The translations under genes were made by a program, and so were the position numbers. 64,000 nt of DNA from JAZGGS01 sp963749485 (GTDB taxonomy: Bacteria > Bacteroidota > Ignavibacteria > Ignavibacteriales > Ignavibacteriaceae). Numbering within the stretch: the first letter of the stretch is position 1; each line of letters opens with the position of its first letter. The notes beneath the pieces were generated by a model. The model searched no databases. It was not told the origin of the DNA and saw nothing but the letters and a program-made list of their open reading frames with translations. The DNA is taken from NCBI GenBank assembly GCA_963749485.1, contig CAVVMV010000018.1, forward strand, positions 1-64,000, in the 5' to 3' direction. Positions 17,045 through 27,523 of the stretch are shown in pieces.

Positions 17045-19445
17045 TTATTTTAAGATAGACATCTTTTTCGAATCGGTAAACTTATCTGATTCAATTCGGT
17101 AAACATAAACTCCTGATGAAAGATTTGCTGCATCAAAGACGAATTCATGGAATCCACCCTCTAATGTACCGCTGAATACTTCAGCTACTTTTTCACCTAA
17201 CATATTGTAAACATTAAGCTGAAGACTAGTTTTAACCGGTATAGCAAACTTAATCTTTGTAGATGGGTTAAACGGGTTAGGATAATTCTGGAAAAGAGTA
17301 AAATCATCCGGTATCATTAAACTCACCTCAACTTCAGGGCTGTAAGTAAATGTACCATCAAAATCAACCTGCTTTAACCTATAGAAATAAGTTCCAACCT
17401 GGAGCTCTCTGTCTGTGTAAGTATAAGTATTACGTTCAGTTGTAGTACCTTTTCCTTTAACAAATGCTACTTCAAACCATTCATTAATGTTTTCGTTTCT
17501 TCTTTCTATGGTGAACCCGGAATTGTTTAGTTCCGTAGCTGTTGTCCAGGTTAAATTAACTTTATCATCAACCGGTTTAACAAGGAATGTTTCCAGTTCA
17601 ACTGGTACTATGTAACATACCATAACATCATCAACATACCAGAAGTCAATTTGGAAGGAATCACCCGAATAGAAGAATCCAAGTTGTAAGTTTGCATCTC
17701 CCGGTACACTTGCCAGTTGAACAAGTTCAGGACCTACATTTCCCGGAGGGTTAACAACATCCCAAATAGTTGTCCAGGTAGTACCGCCATCAACTGTATA
17801 AGCGCATCCAACTGTCAACCCAGCACCAAAATAGTCAACGTAATGGTTGAAATTAACAGAAAGACTTTGACCGGCACTTGATATTACAGGAGACATAATG
17901 TAAGAGTCACCAACAAATGATGGAGTCCAGGAGAATCGCAATTCGCCTGCAGCAGTGCCGGCTGCACTATTTGATGATTGCCATGACCAGTTGGTCAATC
18001 CCAAAGGACCAACTATTGTCCATTGTGCAATATCAGCATCAAAGTAATCCTCAAAGAGGCAGACTATATTCGGATCAGTTTCTGTTCTAAAATTCCACAC
18101 AGAACCATTTGTGCTACAAGTGTCACCAATCTCAACAACTTGCCAGTAGTAAGTGGTAGAATATTCAAATGGCCCGCCTGTAATTGTCCAGCTCGTTGCC
18201 AAGTGAACCACTCTGAACCAAACTAAGAGAACCCGGATCCGAGCCAAAATAGAGTTCATTTGTTAACTGCACCAGCACCATTTGTCCAGGAGAGTTCTGT
18301 AAGATTTATTGAGACACCGAATGTACCGTGTGCAGGATTTGGATTGAAGGAGTTTCTACTGGACATCCACCGGCACCCTGATCGACTGCAGTCCAGAAAT
18401 CGGGATGAAATGTACTTGTACCATTATTATTACCACCTGAAGAATTACAACCACCGTGGGTGTGAACACCAACTGCAACACCGGTAAGCCCATTAATAAC
18501 AGGGCTGCCTGAGTTTCCACCCTGTGTATCGGTAACATACCTCATTGTTGTGCCAGATGAACCAGCATTTGGTCCTATATGTGTTTGCTGTGTTTGGTTT
18601 GCTGCACCACCATCTACACCATAACCAGTAATTCTAATTGAATCGGGACCAAGATCCTGCATAAGTGGCCAGAAAGCTCCTTGAGCCTCTTTAGGCATTA
18701 AACCCGTAATTGAATTTGGAAATACTTCAAATACTCCCCAATCATTTCCAACTCCACCACCGGTACCAATATTTAGTGGAAGCATCAACACTGAATATTG
18801 ATCTTCCGGGCCGGGATGCTGAATTGTTCCGCCTGGCAATGAAAGTGGAACATTAAATTCCATCACATTTCTGAGCTACCACCAAGACAGTGTCCTGCTG
18901 AAACTATTTTTCCGTTTGGAATAATCCAAGCAGTACAGCCAATACTCAACAATCTTCCGGTAGCATGTTGATCTGATGAAATTCTGTCATCAGTCGGACC
19001 GCAGATACTTTCTATAGCACTACCCGTTCCCCATTCACCTGCAATAACTTCGTCTATGTTAAAGAAAATGTTATTATCGAGTGGCGCAACAAACAATTGA
19101 ATCTCAACAGCATCTCCGTTAAAGAATGCGCTGTAATTTCTCCACTGCTCTATACTTACAGCATCTAGTTTTTGCCAGTAGTCATCTTTTAGTGAAGTTA
19201 TTATTATATAACTTTCTCTGCCAAGATTTGCCTTACTGAAATGAAGTCCCATCCAGGGATATTCATCAATTCTTACAATACCTGAAAATACTTCAACAGT
19301 ATTGCCTGCCTGGTTACTGCCATTATAAGAATCCGGATTCCAGTTCATAAGGTTCTACATGATAAGGAATTTCTGCCGGTTGGGCTAATAAAATTCCAGA
19401 TGAGAGGAAGAAAAGAGAAAACATAAACAAGAAAAAAGTTTTCAT
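17045..19445 (-). CDS. T9SS-exported V8/trypsin-like serine protease (frameshifted)
   Basis: Pieces: 19349-19445 (signal peptide MKTFFLFMFSLFFLSSG...LLAQPAEIPYHVEPYE), 18863-19348, 18306-18866 and 17045-18259; at least four single-base shifts. Protease core: WIIPNGKIVSAGHCL (catalytic His), NDWGVFEV (candidate Asp), TDTQGGNSGSPVI (catalytic Ser). It resembles glutamyl-endopeptidase/V8-type S1 proteases. Then follow a fibronectin-III-like segment (STTYYWQVVE), a jelly-roll/choice-of-anchor domain (LFEDYFDADIAQWTIVG ... FWYVDDVMV), another FnIII-like region and a sorting domain. The true start is the ATG at 19445, with AAAGGA 5 bases upstream. Intact length would be about 800 residues. Confidence 0.8.
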
Positions 19446-19641
19446 AGTTATCCTTTGTTAATTAATTATTATATGGGTTACTTTATTGATATGGATTTTT
19501 CTGAAACTCACTATATAAAATATTCTGCCGGGGTTGCTTTAGATATAGAAACATTGAAAAATCTTCGTTTAATTTAATAAAAATTAAGCTCCTTTCAAAT
19601 TATGGCAACAAAAAATTACTCAAACAGAATCAACAAAAATA

Positions 19642-20397
19642 TTAATCTGAAGAACTTTGCTGGCGCATTATTTCGAAAAGTAGAATTCCTGTGGCGACGG
19701 AAACATTAAGTGATTGGAGTTTGCCTGTCATCGGTATTTGTACAAGAAAATCACATTTATCTGCGGTTAGTTTTCTAATTCCTTTTTCTTCGTTGCCAAC
19801 TATAAGTGCAATTGGGATTTTATAATCAATCTCGGTGTAAGGTTTAGCATTCTCTAAAGATGAACCGACTATCCAGAAACCTTTTTCTTTTAATTCATCA
19901 ATTGTATTTACAAGATTATTTACCTGTGCAATTTTAACATGCTCTGTCGCTCCTGCCGATGTTTTAACAACCGTTTCATTTATTGGTGCGCTGTTATGTT
20001 TTGTTACAATCACCCCGTTTACACCACTGCACTCAGCAGATCTTAAAATGGCGCCAACGTTATGAGTATCCTGTATGGAATCTAAAATTAAAATTAATGG
20101 TGGGATGGAGCTTTTAGCCCTGCCTGCCGGAAGGCAGGATTCAGCAATAATTTCATCCAAAGTATAGAATTTATAAGATTGCTTAACAGCGGCAACACCC
20201 TGTGTATTTCTGCTTTGTATTAATGTTCTGAATTTTTCCTGTGAGACCTGGTTGCATTTTATTCCCCGTTTTTTTGCCGCAACTCTAATTGTATTTATTA
20301 TCGTTCCCTGCTGTCCGAAAAGAATATAAACCTGTTCAATCTCTTCACCTGAGTTAATTGCTTCTAATACAGGTTTTCTTCCTGTTATTAAGTTCAT
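19642..20397 (-). CDS. rlmB: TrmH/SpoU-family 23S rRNA 2'-O-methyltransferase (RlmB-like)
   Basis: 251 residues, the usual size. An N-terminal substrate-binding domain (LITGRKPVLEAINSGEEIEQVYIL) is joined to a SPOUT domain with the family motifs LDSIQDTHNVGAILRSAE (motif 1), ALIVGNEEKGIR (motif 2) and IPMTGKLQSLNVSVATGILLFE (motif 3, knotted SAM site). It should methylate a ribose in 23S rRNA (G2251 in E. coli RlmB); the exact target is inferred. The linker contains the palindrome 20119-20138, read as CLPAGR. It precedes neither a terminator nor lgt by more than 50 bases, so it may be cotranscribed with lgt/hisS. Confidence 0.85.
   Translation of the reverse strand: MNLITGRKPVLEAINSGEEIEQVYILFGQQGTIINTIRVAAKKRGIKCNQVSQEKFRTLIQSRNTQGVAAVKQSYKFYTLDEIIAESCLPAGRAKSSIPPLILILDSIQDTHNVGAILRSAECSGVNGVIVTKHNSAPINETVVKTSAGATEHVKIAQVNNLVNTIDELKEKGFWIVGSSLENAKPYTEIDYKIPIALIVGNEEKGIRKLTADKCDFLVQIPMTGKLQSLNVSVATGILLFEIMRQQSSSD
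20119..20138. repeat. palindrome (family A) inside rlmB
   Basis: CCTGCCTGCCGGAAGGCAGG, one mismatch. Read on the minus strand it encodes CLPAGR in the linker between the two RlmB domains. Its reading frame differs from the copy at 13907, yet the core LPAGR is the same. Confidence 0.85.
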
Positions 20398-20418
20398 TTA
20401 CATTTTTCAATTTATTAG

Positions 20419-20439
20419 ATTCCGAAAGAAATTCGGAAT
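20419..20439. repeat. short inverted repeat between rlmB and lgt
   Basis: Perfect 8-bp stem ATTCCGAA / TTCGGAAT with a 5-base loop, ending in ATGAC. It recalls the widespread 'GTCATTCCGAA...' intergenic repeats of this bacterial group. No T-run follows, so a terminator role is not supported. Confidence 0.6.
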
Positions 20440-20443
20440 GACT

Positions 20444-21265
20444 TCAATGGACTATATTCTTTTTAATTCTATTACTGAATTTATAAAATCCAATAACTCC
20501 AACAGTGCCCAGCACAAATGCGATCAATTGGGCCTCTGAAAAGCCTGATAAAATTCTCGGATTCAACCTTATAAACTCGACGAAGAAACGTGAAACGGAA
20601 GAAAGAATAAGGTAAAGCATAAAAAATCTCCCATTGGCCCATTTCTTTTTACTCATCTTCCATAAGATAAAAAATATAATCCCTGCTGCAATAGCTTCGT
20701 AAACCGAAGTAGGATGCAAAGGAGTGTTATCAGGAACAACACCATCTGGGAAAGATTGTGCAATTTCTGTATCCCTGAACATTAGTGAGGGCGGCATAAT
20801 TCCGTTTTCATAATTTGTGCCCCACGGCAAACTTGTTGGAATACCGTAATCACCATCGCCTGCAAGATGACAACCGATTCTGCCCGACGCGTATATAAAT
20901 GAAAGCGGAAGCGGAAGAGTATCCGCAGCAAATAGAAATGGAATTTTCTTCATTTTCAGGTAAAAGTAAAGAACTATCAAACCAAGAATAAATCCGCCAA
21001 AAAAAGTTGAACCGCTAGGATTGAGTAAATATGATAATGGTTCCTGAATAAATTTATCCCAATTATCTATAAGGAAAAGGAGTTTACCCCCGACTAACAT
21101 TGAGATGATTGCCAGCAAGGTAACTTCCAGCGTGTAGTAAATATCCAACCCTTTTCTTTTTGCTACATTGTAAAGAATGATTGTTGCACCAAATGCACCA
21201 ATCGCTTGCATAAAACCAAAACTGTAAACTGTAAGCGGACCGATTTTAAAAAGTTCGGGATACAT
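20444..21265 (-). CDS. lgt: prolipoprotein diacylglyceryl transferase
   Basis: 273 residues with about seven membrane segments. It transfers diacylglycerol from phosphatidylglycerol to the lipobox cysteine of prolipoproteins in the inner membrane. Family marks: the N-terminal YSFGFMQAIGAFGA, FFGGFILGL, the Lgt signature ASGRIGCHLAGDGDYGIPTSLPWG, HPTSVYEAIAAG, and the end FFVEFIRLNPRI. It abuts hisS (the stop of hisS and the start of lgt share base 21265), so the two are translationally coupled. Confidence 0.95.
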   Translation of the reverse strand: MYPELFKIGPLTVYSFGFMQAIGAFGATIILYNVAKRKGLDIYYTLEVTLLAIISMLVGGKLLFLIDNWDKFIQEPLSYLLNPSGSTFFGGFILGLIVLYFYLKMKKIPFLFAADTLPLPLSFIYASGRIGCHLAGDGDYGIPTSLPWGTNYENGIMPPSLMFRDTEIAQSFPDGVVPDNTPLHPTSVYEAIAAGIIFFILWKMSKKKWANGRFFMLYLILSSVSRFFVEFIRLNPRILSGFSEAQLIAFVLGTVGVIGFYKFSNRIKKNIVH

Positions 21266-22525
21266 TAAGCTTTTACTAGTTTAATAATTTCTTTGGGAGA
21301 GGTAAGCTGAAAGATTTTTTGTTCACCGGTTTCCATATTCTTCAAATTTATATTGCCCTGCTTATACTCTTCGCCTCCGATGAATAGAGCAAACCGTGCG
21401 TTCAATTTATTTGCTTCACGCATTTGTGCTTTTACACTTCTTTGAAGATAATCAAATTCAACCGTAAGATTTTCTCGGCGGAGTATTGCCGCAAGTTCGC
21501 TTGCAACTCTTTCAAGTTCTTTTTCAATTCTTATTAGATAAAGATCGATTGCTGGCTCAGTCAGTGCAAAGCTTTTTTCATTTTCGCAGGCAAGTAGAAT
21601 TCTTTCGATACCTGCAGCAAACCCAACAGCCGGAGTAGGTTTTCCGCCTAATTGTTCTACTAAAAGATCATACCTGCCGCCTCCAAGCAATGCACTCTGC
21701 GAACCAACTTTGCTGCTGATAATTTCAAAAGTGGTTTTTGTATAGTAATCTAATCCTCTGACCAGTTTCGGATCAACTTCAAACGGCACATCAATTTTGT
21801 TAAGATATTCTTTAACCATCTCAAAATCGTTTTTACTTTCATCATCAAGATGATCAATCATCATCGGCGCATCTTCAAGTAATTGTTGATCTGATTCAAC
21901 TTTGCTGTCAAAAATCCTAAGGATGTTTGTATCAAATCTTTTTCTGCTCTCTTCAGACAGTTTCTCTTTTTTATCTTGCAAATATTCTCTTAAAAGCTTT
22001 TTATAATTTTCCCTCGATTCGGGAACACCAATCGAATTGATTTTTACTGTTAAATCTTTTAAACCAAGTTCTTTTAAAATATCGTAAGCAATCTGTATTA
22101 ATTCAGCATCCAGTAATGGTGATGAGCTGCCAATTGCTTCTCCGCCAAACTGATGGAACTGTCTGAATCTTCCTGCCTGCGGTCTTTCCTGCCTGAACAT
22201 CGGGGCGATATAGTACAACTTGTTTAACGGTTGCTGTCCGCCAAGCGAATGTTCTATAAAAGCTCTAACCACGCCTGCTGTCATTTCGGGTTTTAATGTT
22301 AAACTGTTTTCGCCTTTATCTTTAAAAGTGTACATCTCTTTGCCAACGATGTCTGTATCTTCGCCTATGCTTCGTGCAAAGAGTGATGTCTCTTCAAAAA
22401 CAGGAGTCCTGATCTCTTTATAATTAAAATTTGTGAAGATTTTTTTTACAATGTTTTCTAAGATAATGCCAGCGGGGAGCATCGGAAGGAAGTAAATCTT
22501 TTGTACCTTTTATTGCTTTTATCAT
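21265..22525 (-). CDS. hisS: histidyl-tRNA synthetase (frameshifted near the N-terminus)
   Basis: Class II synthetase that charges tRNA-His. The main frame 21265-22482 shows motif 2 (YYIAPMFRQERPQAGRFRQFHQFGGEAIG), the HisS-specific LVRGLDYYTKTTFE and AGGRYDxL-like GGGRYDLLVEQLGG, and a C-terminal anticodon-binding domain. The real N-terminus, MIKAIKGTKDLLPSDAPRW, is in another frame beginning at 22525; one extra base near 22465 separates them. A cell needs this gene, so the shift is most likely a sequence error. No clear RBS. About 420 residues when restored, normal for the family. Confidence 0.92.
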
Positions 22526-22579
22526 TTACTGTTGAAATGAAAATTACGAATGGAAAATTATAAAAACTTAAATAACAAA

Positions 22580-23050
22580 TTAAACATCGTTATAATTCTT
22601 CTCCTCTTCTTCAAATATCTTAAGAATTTCATTTTTCGATTTTGCATCAACCAGCTTCTGCCTGAAATCATCTTTATTCATCAACCTTGAAATCCGGCTG
22701 AGCGATTTTATATGTTTGCTTACAAGAGTGTCTTTACCAACCAGCAGGAATACAAGATGAACCGGCTCACCATCAAGTGCATCGTAATCAACGGGATGAG
22801 TTGTTTTACCAAATGCAGCAATAATATCTTTTATAGAATTTGTTTTGCCATGTGGAATTGCGAAACCTTTGCCAACACCCGTTGACATAACCTTTTCCCT
22901 ATCAAGAACTGCTTTCCTAACATCTTCAAGGTTAACAACCAAATCGTTGTCGGCATGGAGGTCAATCAACTCGTTAATTATATCTTCTTTTTTATAACTT
23001 TTAAAATCTGTTAGAATAAATTTTTCTTCCAGTAATTCGAAAACTTTCAT
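22580..23050 (-). CDS. PTS EIIA-type (PtsN-like) regulatory protein
   Basis: 156 residues from the ATG at 23050 (MKVFELLEEKFIL), chosen because the family begins there; the frame could extend 19 codons further but that sequence is not conserved-looking. A single EIIA mannitol/fructose/Ntr-type domain: AVLDREKVMSTGVGKGFAIPHGKT carries the phosphorylatable His in AIPHGK, followed by VHLVFLLVGKDTLVSKHIKSLSRISRLM. No transporter domains, so a regulatory role (PtsN/EIIA-Ntr type, phosphoryl relay controlling metabolism or K+ transport) is likely. Unbroken. Confidence 0.85.
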   Translation of the reverse strand: MKVFELLEEKFILTDFKSYKKEDIINELIDLHADNDLVVNLEDVRKAVLDREKVMSTGVGKGFAIPHGKTNSIKDIIAAFGKTTHPVDYDALDGEPVHLVFLLVGKDTLVSKHIKSLSRISRLMNKDDFRQKLVDAKSKNEILKIFEEEEKNYNDV

Positions 23051-23146
23051 AGTATGGGATAAAATATTTACTGAATATTCATGATTAATTAAAACTGAAG
23101 TTACCAATACATTATGCGTTAATCAATCCTGATCAGGTTATGCCCC

Positions 23147-24465
23147 TTAAACAGGATGATGTTCATTAAACTTTTTTAGACGGAATTCAAGATCATCAAA
23201 CTGATTCCGTTGTACGAGTGATACGCAAGCTCTTACACCTTCAAGCCGTTTGCTGCCAGTAATTGCCAGTGAGATTGCACTTATACCGTAATAAATTAAT
23301 TCATTAAGAAGTTCTTCACCGGTAAAACCAGGATATGAGAATGTAAAATAAAATCCATCTGCAATCGGTTCATCTTCATCCATATCATAAACAATTTTAA
23401 AACCGTTATCGGTAAAAAGTTTTTTCATAATTTTAGCTTTTTCGCCATACTCTTTTACAACATCAACAAAATTAAATTCTCCATTGTTAGCAGCTTTTAA
23501 GCATTGCAGCAAGTGCATACTGTGCAGAATGAGTTACTCCCGCACTCAAGGAATACACTGTTCCAAAAATCATCGTATAACCAAAGGAATCGGAAGTGTA
23601 AAATCTTTTAAGATCAGGACATTTTTTTGAATAAAGTTTATCCGAGATTGCCATTATACCTATGCGCTGCCCGGCGTAACTGAACGCCTTTAGAGCTTGA
23701 GATAAACAAAATGTAATTATCTGTGTACCTTGCGGCGGTTGCCTGGAAAGGTGGCTTGCCGGGAGTAAAAAGATCCTTTCTAAAATCCATTGCTACATAA
23801 GCAAGGTCTTCCAAAACGACCACGTTGTATTTATCAGCCATCTCTGCAATAATTTTTAATTCCTTTTCCGTAAAGCAAATCCAGGAAGGATTATTTGGAT
23901 TTGAATACAACATTGAAGAAATATTTCCTTTTGAAAGGATTTCTTCAAGTTTATTTCGGAGTTTTTCACCTCGGTAATCGTAAACATCAAAGGTTTCATA
24001 TTTAATACCTAAAACATTGCATTGCTGTTTATGAACAGGAAATCCGGGATCAATGAAAAGCACAGTATCTTTTTCTTTATACATTCTGTTTACTGTTAAG
24101 AAAGCAGCAAATCCCCCTTGCATAGAACCAACAGTTGGAATACAACCTTCTGAACTAATATCAATATCTAAAAAGAGTTTTATAAATCGTGATGCTTCAG
24201 TTTTTAGCGAGGGTATTCCTTGTATATCAGGATAAATTGATGCAACGCCTTTTTTAAGTGCTTCAATTTCAGCATTTACACCAACTTGAGTAGGTGGTAA
24301 ACCGGGGATTCCCATTTCCATCCTGATAAACTTTTCACCGGTTTGTTTTTCAATTACATCAACCAGTTTTTTTATTTCGCGGATGGAAGCTTTACCAACA
24401 TTTTCAAGATTGCTTTCATTAATTGCTTTTGAAACGACTTCAAAATTAATTGGTGTGTCTTTCAT
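23147..24465 (-). CDS. PLP-dependent aminotransferase, class I/II (frameshifted)
   Basis: Pieces 23638-24465 and 23147-23518, with the middle (SYAGQRIGIMAISDKLYSKK ... FGYTMIFGTVYSLSAGVTHS) in a third frame; two shifts near 23700 and 23515. Fold-type I marks: GSMQGGFAAFLTV (phosphate cup), SMLYSNPNNPSWICF (NPNNP), VVLEDLAY (Asp holding PLP) and ISSSK (Schiff-base Lys) followed by SYAGQRIG. About 439 residues restored, fitting an aspartate-aminotransferase-like enzyme; the amino donor is not certain. Not obviously linked to its neighbours. Confidence 0.85.
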
Positions 24466-24589
24466 TTAAATTTCTCCGTGGTGAGTTCAGTTTAAAATTT
24501 AATATTCAAATTTAAGTAGAATATCTGTTTTTTGCTTTATGTAATATTACGTGAAAGGACAAGATATCTGCAGAGAGCTTGTTAAATTA

Positions 24590-25233
24590 TTATTTCGTTC
24601 TCCGAAATAAAGTATATACATAAGGTCTTTCCCCGCCGGAAGGCTGAATATATAGATATGGGAAATGTTCCATCAGTTCAAAATTATCACCTAAGAATTG
24701 TGATATCATTGTATGATCGTAATTTACAACATCCAGCCCACTGCATTTTTTCGCACCTTCTAGTGAGAAGACTGCGATAATCACATATCCCCCGACCTTA
24801 ACAAGTCCTTTGAGAGTTGAAAGATAGCCGTCTTTTTGATTTTCTTCTGTTAAGAAATGAAGCACCGTGCGATCGTGCCATAAATCTATAATTCCGGGTT
24901 CGGTTAAATATTCGGGATTGGTAATATCGTCAACTATCCATTTTACCAATTTAGCTTTTTCTGCTTTGAGCTTTTCCTTTGCTTTATCAGGGCTACTTCA
25001 CTAATATCCGTTGCTATGATATTATTGTAACCTTGCTCTAATAATTTTTTAATTAAAGTTGTTGCACCCGAACCAACATCTAAAATAACTGCATCTTTAT
25101 TTAGCTTACATTTTTTAATTAGATCGAGCGATGGTTTCGGTGATTCCTCGTACCAGCCAAGTTTGTTAATTTCGCTTTTGGAATAAACTTTATTCCAGTG
25201 ATTTTTGTAATCAACATCTTTTTTATTATTCAT
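24590..25233 (-). CDS. class I SAM-dependent methyltransferase (frameshifted)
   Basis: Pieces 24943-25233 and 24590-24949, one shift near 24960. N-terminus NHWNKVYSKSEINKLGWYEESPKPSLDLI, then motif I ILDVGSGATTLIKKLLEQGYNNIIATDIS, and post-I DIIDLWHDRTVLHFLTEENQK. The NHWNKVY...LGWYE start is typical of a family of small methyltransferases with no settled substrate. The C-terminus EHFPYLYIQPSGGERPYVYTLFRR is characteristic of that family too. About 214 residues restored. Confidence 0.8.
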
Positions 25234-25286
25234 ATTATCTTAGTCTTCAACTATCAATCACATATTTTGATAAGTTCAAATTAACA

Positions 25287-27008
25287 CTATTTAAATAATA
25301 TCATTTTTCTTGTCTCAACAAACTCACCTGCCTTCAGTCGATAATGATAAACACCGCTAGGAATAGCTTGGGCTTCAAATGAAACTTTGTAGTTGCCCGC
25401 TTGATTAGGTTCATTTACCAAAGATGCAACCTGATTTCCAATCGCATCAAATACCTTCAGAGTTACAAATACTGCTGAGGGAATTTGATAACTAATAGTT
25501 GTTGAAGGGTTGAATGGATTCGGATAATTTTGATGAAGTTGAAAAGAATCCGAAGATAAATCTTCATCATCAATTTTTGTTGGCGCATCAATTTTAATAT
25601 TCAACATCATTCCATCATCTTCATGCTCTAAGTTATGACAGTGCAGAAGATATCTACCTGAATAATCATTAAACTTAACTAACGCCTGTACAGTTTCATT
25701 TGGATTAACAAGCACAGTATCCTTCCAGCCTTTATCATTCGGATATAAGATTTGTATTTCCATTCCTTGAATACACCTGGAATAACACTCCGTGAACATG
25801 CATAGGATGATAATTGTTTGTGTTGTTAATAAATTTCCATTCTTCGAGTTGGTTAAAAGGAATTTCTTCATCAATCCTGTTGATATCATAGGTTAGTCCA
25901 TTAATCCTGTGCATTCCACTTCCCATCATTCCCTGGCTCAATGTGAATGTTCGGGTTCCTGTTATGTTATTAATATCATAATAATTAATTGGCGGAAGAT
26001 TTTGAGGAACAATTCCTCCAGAAGATAAATTGCCAACAACATCAAAACGAAGTAAATCCATTTGTGTTCCCTGGCTTCCAACTCCATTAAATGTTTGCGA
26101 TTGCAGAGCATACTGAATTACCGATACTGTAAGGGAAGAAATCAAAAAGAATATCCAATCTTTCTCCGGGAGAAAGAAAAACACTATTCATTTGAACAGC
26201 TTCATCCTTCAATCCCCATCAGTTGCAACAACCCAGAATGGTGAATTATCTGAAAAAGCAATTTTATAAACCCTTGCATTTGATCCGTTAACAATCTGAA
26301 TCGGTAAAGTGTTTTTTGAACTTCGAAGAAAGCATCCGGCGTTCCATTTACTAACGGCAGGTCTCCAAGATAACCCAACATTCTATCCATCATAGTTGGA
26401 GAATAATTAAATTGCGGCTGATAAGCCGAGTGCCTATCCTGGATTAACAATGGAATATCATATTCACCTGTTGGTAAGACCATACTGCAGTTCATCATCA
26501 TCTTCAACTATAAAAAATCCGGCATAACCTTTATAAACATGTTTTGCTGTAAGATGATGAGCGTGAGAATGATAGAAATAAGTTCCTGCTCTTTGAAAAA
26601 CAGGGAAAGAATAAGTGTAGCTATTTCCAGGAAGCACTGCATCCTTTGGCTGTCCATCCATCAATTCTGGAACTAAGCAACCATGCCAGTGAATGGTAGC
26701 TTCTTCAGTATATTGGTTTTCAAACAGAACAGAAAAGTTATCACCTTTCTGAACACGGATAGTTGGGCAGGATAGGAATTATTTAATCCCAAGATATCTG
26801 CAGTTGTCTGTTCCTGGCCATACTTCTACATTTGCAGAATTAAATATTAATGATTCTGCGGGTTGTAAGTTCAGGAGGAAATCGTAATGGATTACCAACA
26901 AGCTGATCAGGAAAACACGTTGATTAGCTAAATGGAAAAGATCTTTGGCGACCGCTACAGCAACTGCACTGCAATGCAGATTTTAATTATAAAGTCTCGT
27001 CGTTTCAT
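25287..27008 (-). CDS. Tat-exported multicopper oxidase with T9SS sorting domain (multiply frameshifted)
   Basis: All copper-site motifs are present but in different frames: IHWHG (near 26690), YFYHSHAHH (near 26575), HPMHVHG (near 25800) and LLHCHNLEHEDDGMM (near 25625). The type-1 site thus ends in HCH-x3-H-x4-M, as in bilirubin-oxidase/CotA/CueO-type laccases. The N-terminus MKRRDFIIK at 27008 is a twin-arginine signal with GGGGAA just upstream. The C-terminus is a T9SS sorting domain (HQNYPNPFNPSTTI, IPSGVYHYRLKAG, MILFK). At least five single-base shifts; the region 26760-26960 is the worst. Standing next to cus genes, it probably oxidises Cu(I) or organic substrates outside the cell. 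It could be a true pseudogene. Confidence 0.75.
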
Positions 27009-27056
27009 TTTTTCCCCAGTAGCATGAAAATTGGTTGTAATATGTTAGGTTTAGTA

Positions 27057-27085
27057 TAAAACTTCCGGTGCCGAAACACCGGAAG
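27057..27085 (-). terminator. rho-independent terminator
   Basis: Perfect 9-bp stem CTTCCGGTG / CACCGGAAG with a 6-base loop, followed on the minus strand by TTTTAT. It lies 14 bases beyond the stop of 27099-27500 and probably ends the cus operon before the oxidase. Confidence 0.8.
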
Positions 27086-27098
27086 ATTTAAGATAAGA

Positions 27099-27500
27099 TT
27101 ACTTTACTTCAAAGCCATTTTCTTCAAGATTTTTCTTGGCTTTTTCAAGTGAAACCTCTTTAAGCTTCATTCCACATTGAGGACATTCTCCCGATTCATC
27201 GGAAACGACATTCCAGCACATCTGATCCTGGTAAACTTTGCCGTCACCGTTTTCATCAATTGCTGCAAGGTCTATAGTGCCTTCTTGAACAATGGATTTA
27301 CTCTCCTCCATCATTTCTTTATGATCTGAACCCATCATTTTGTCATGATCCATATTCTTATGATCATCTTTTTTCATTTCCATTTTATGATCATGATTCA
27401 TATGAGATTTTGATGAATCTTCCTGCGCGAAAGACACTCCTGCTGTTATAATCAGTGTTATCAGTAGTGTCGCTACGAAGTTTGAGGTTTTGTTTAACAT
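27099..27500 (-). CDS. secreted His/Met-rich heavy-metal-binding domain protein
   Basis: 133 residues. A signal peptide (ending VSFAQ) is followed by a His/Asp/Met-rich stretch (MNHDHKMEMKKDDHKNMDHDKMMGSDHKEMM), an EF-hand-like loop DENGDGKVYQ, and a heavy-metal-binding domain (CWNVVSDESGECPQCGMKLKEV) that keeps the second CPxCGM pair. The last 60 residues match the C-terminal tail of the CusB protein 30835-32475. It probably binds Cu/Ag in the periplasm and hands it to CusABC. RBS AAGGAG lies 7 bases upstream; it is the last gene of the cus operon before a terminator. Confidence 0.8.
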   Translation of the reverse strand: MLNKTSNFVATLLITLIITAGVSFAQEDSSKSHMNHDHKMEMKKDDHKNMDHDKMMGSDHKEMMEESKSIVQEGTIDLAAIDENGDGKVYQDQMCWNVVSDESGECPQCGMKLKEVSLEKAKKNLEENGFEVK

Positions 27501-27523
27501 TTTGTTTCTCCTTTTATTATTAG

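Noticed and set aside
22440..22525. Programmed frameshift at the start of hisS
   Set aside because: No slippery sequence or downstream structure, and hisS is not known to use one; shifts of the same kind occur in many other genes here.
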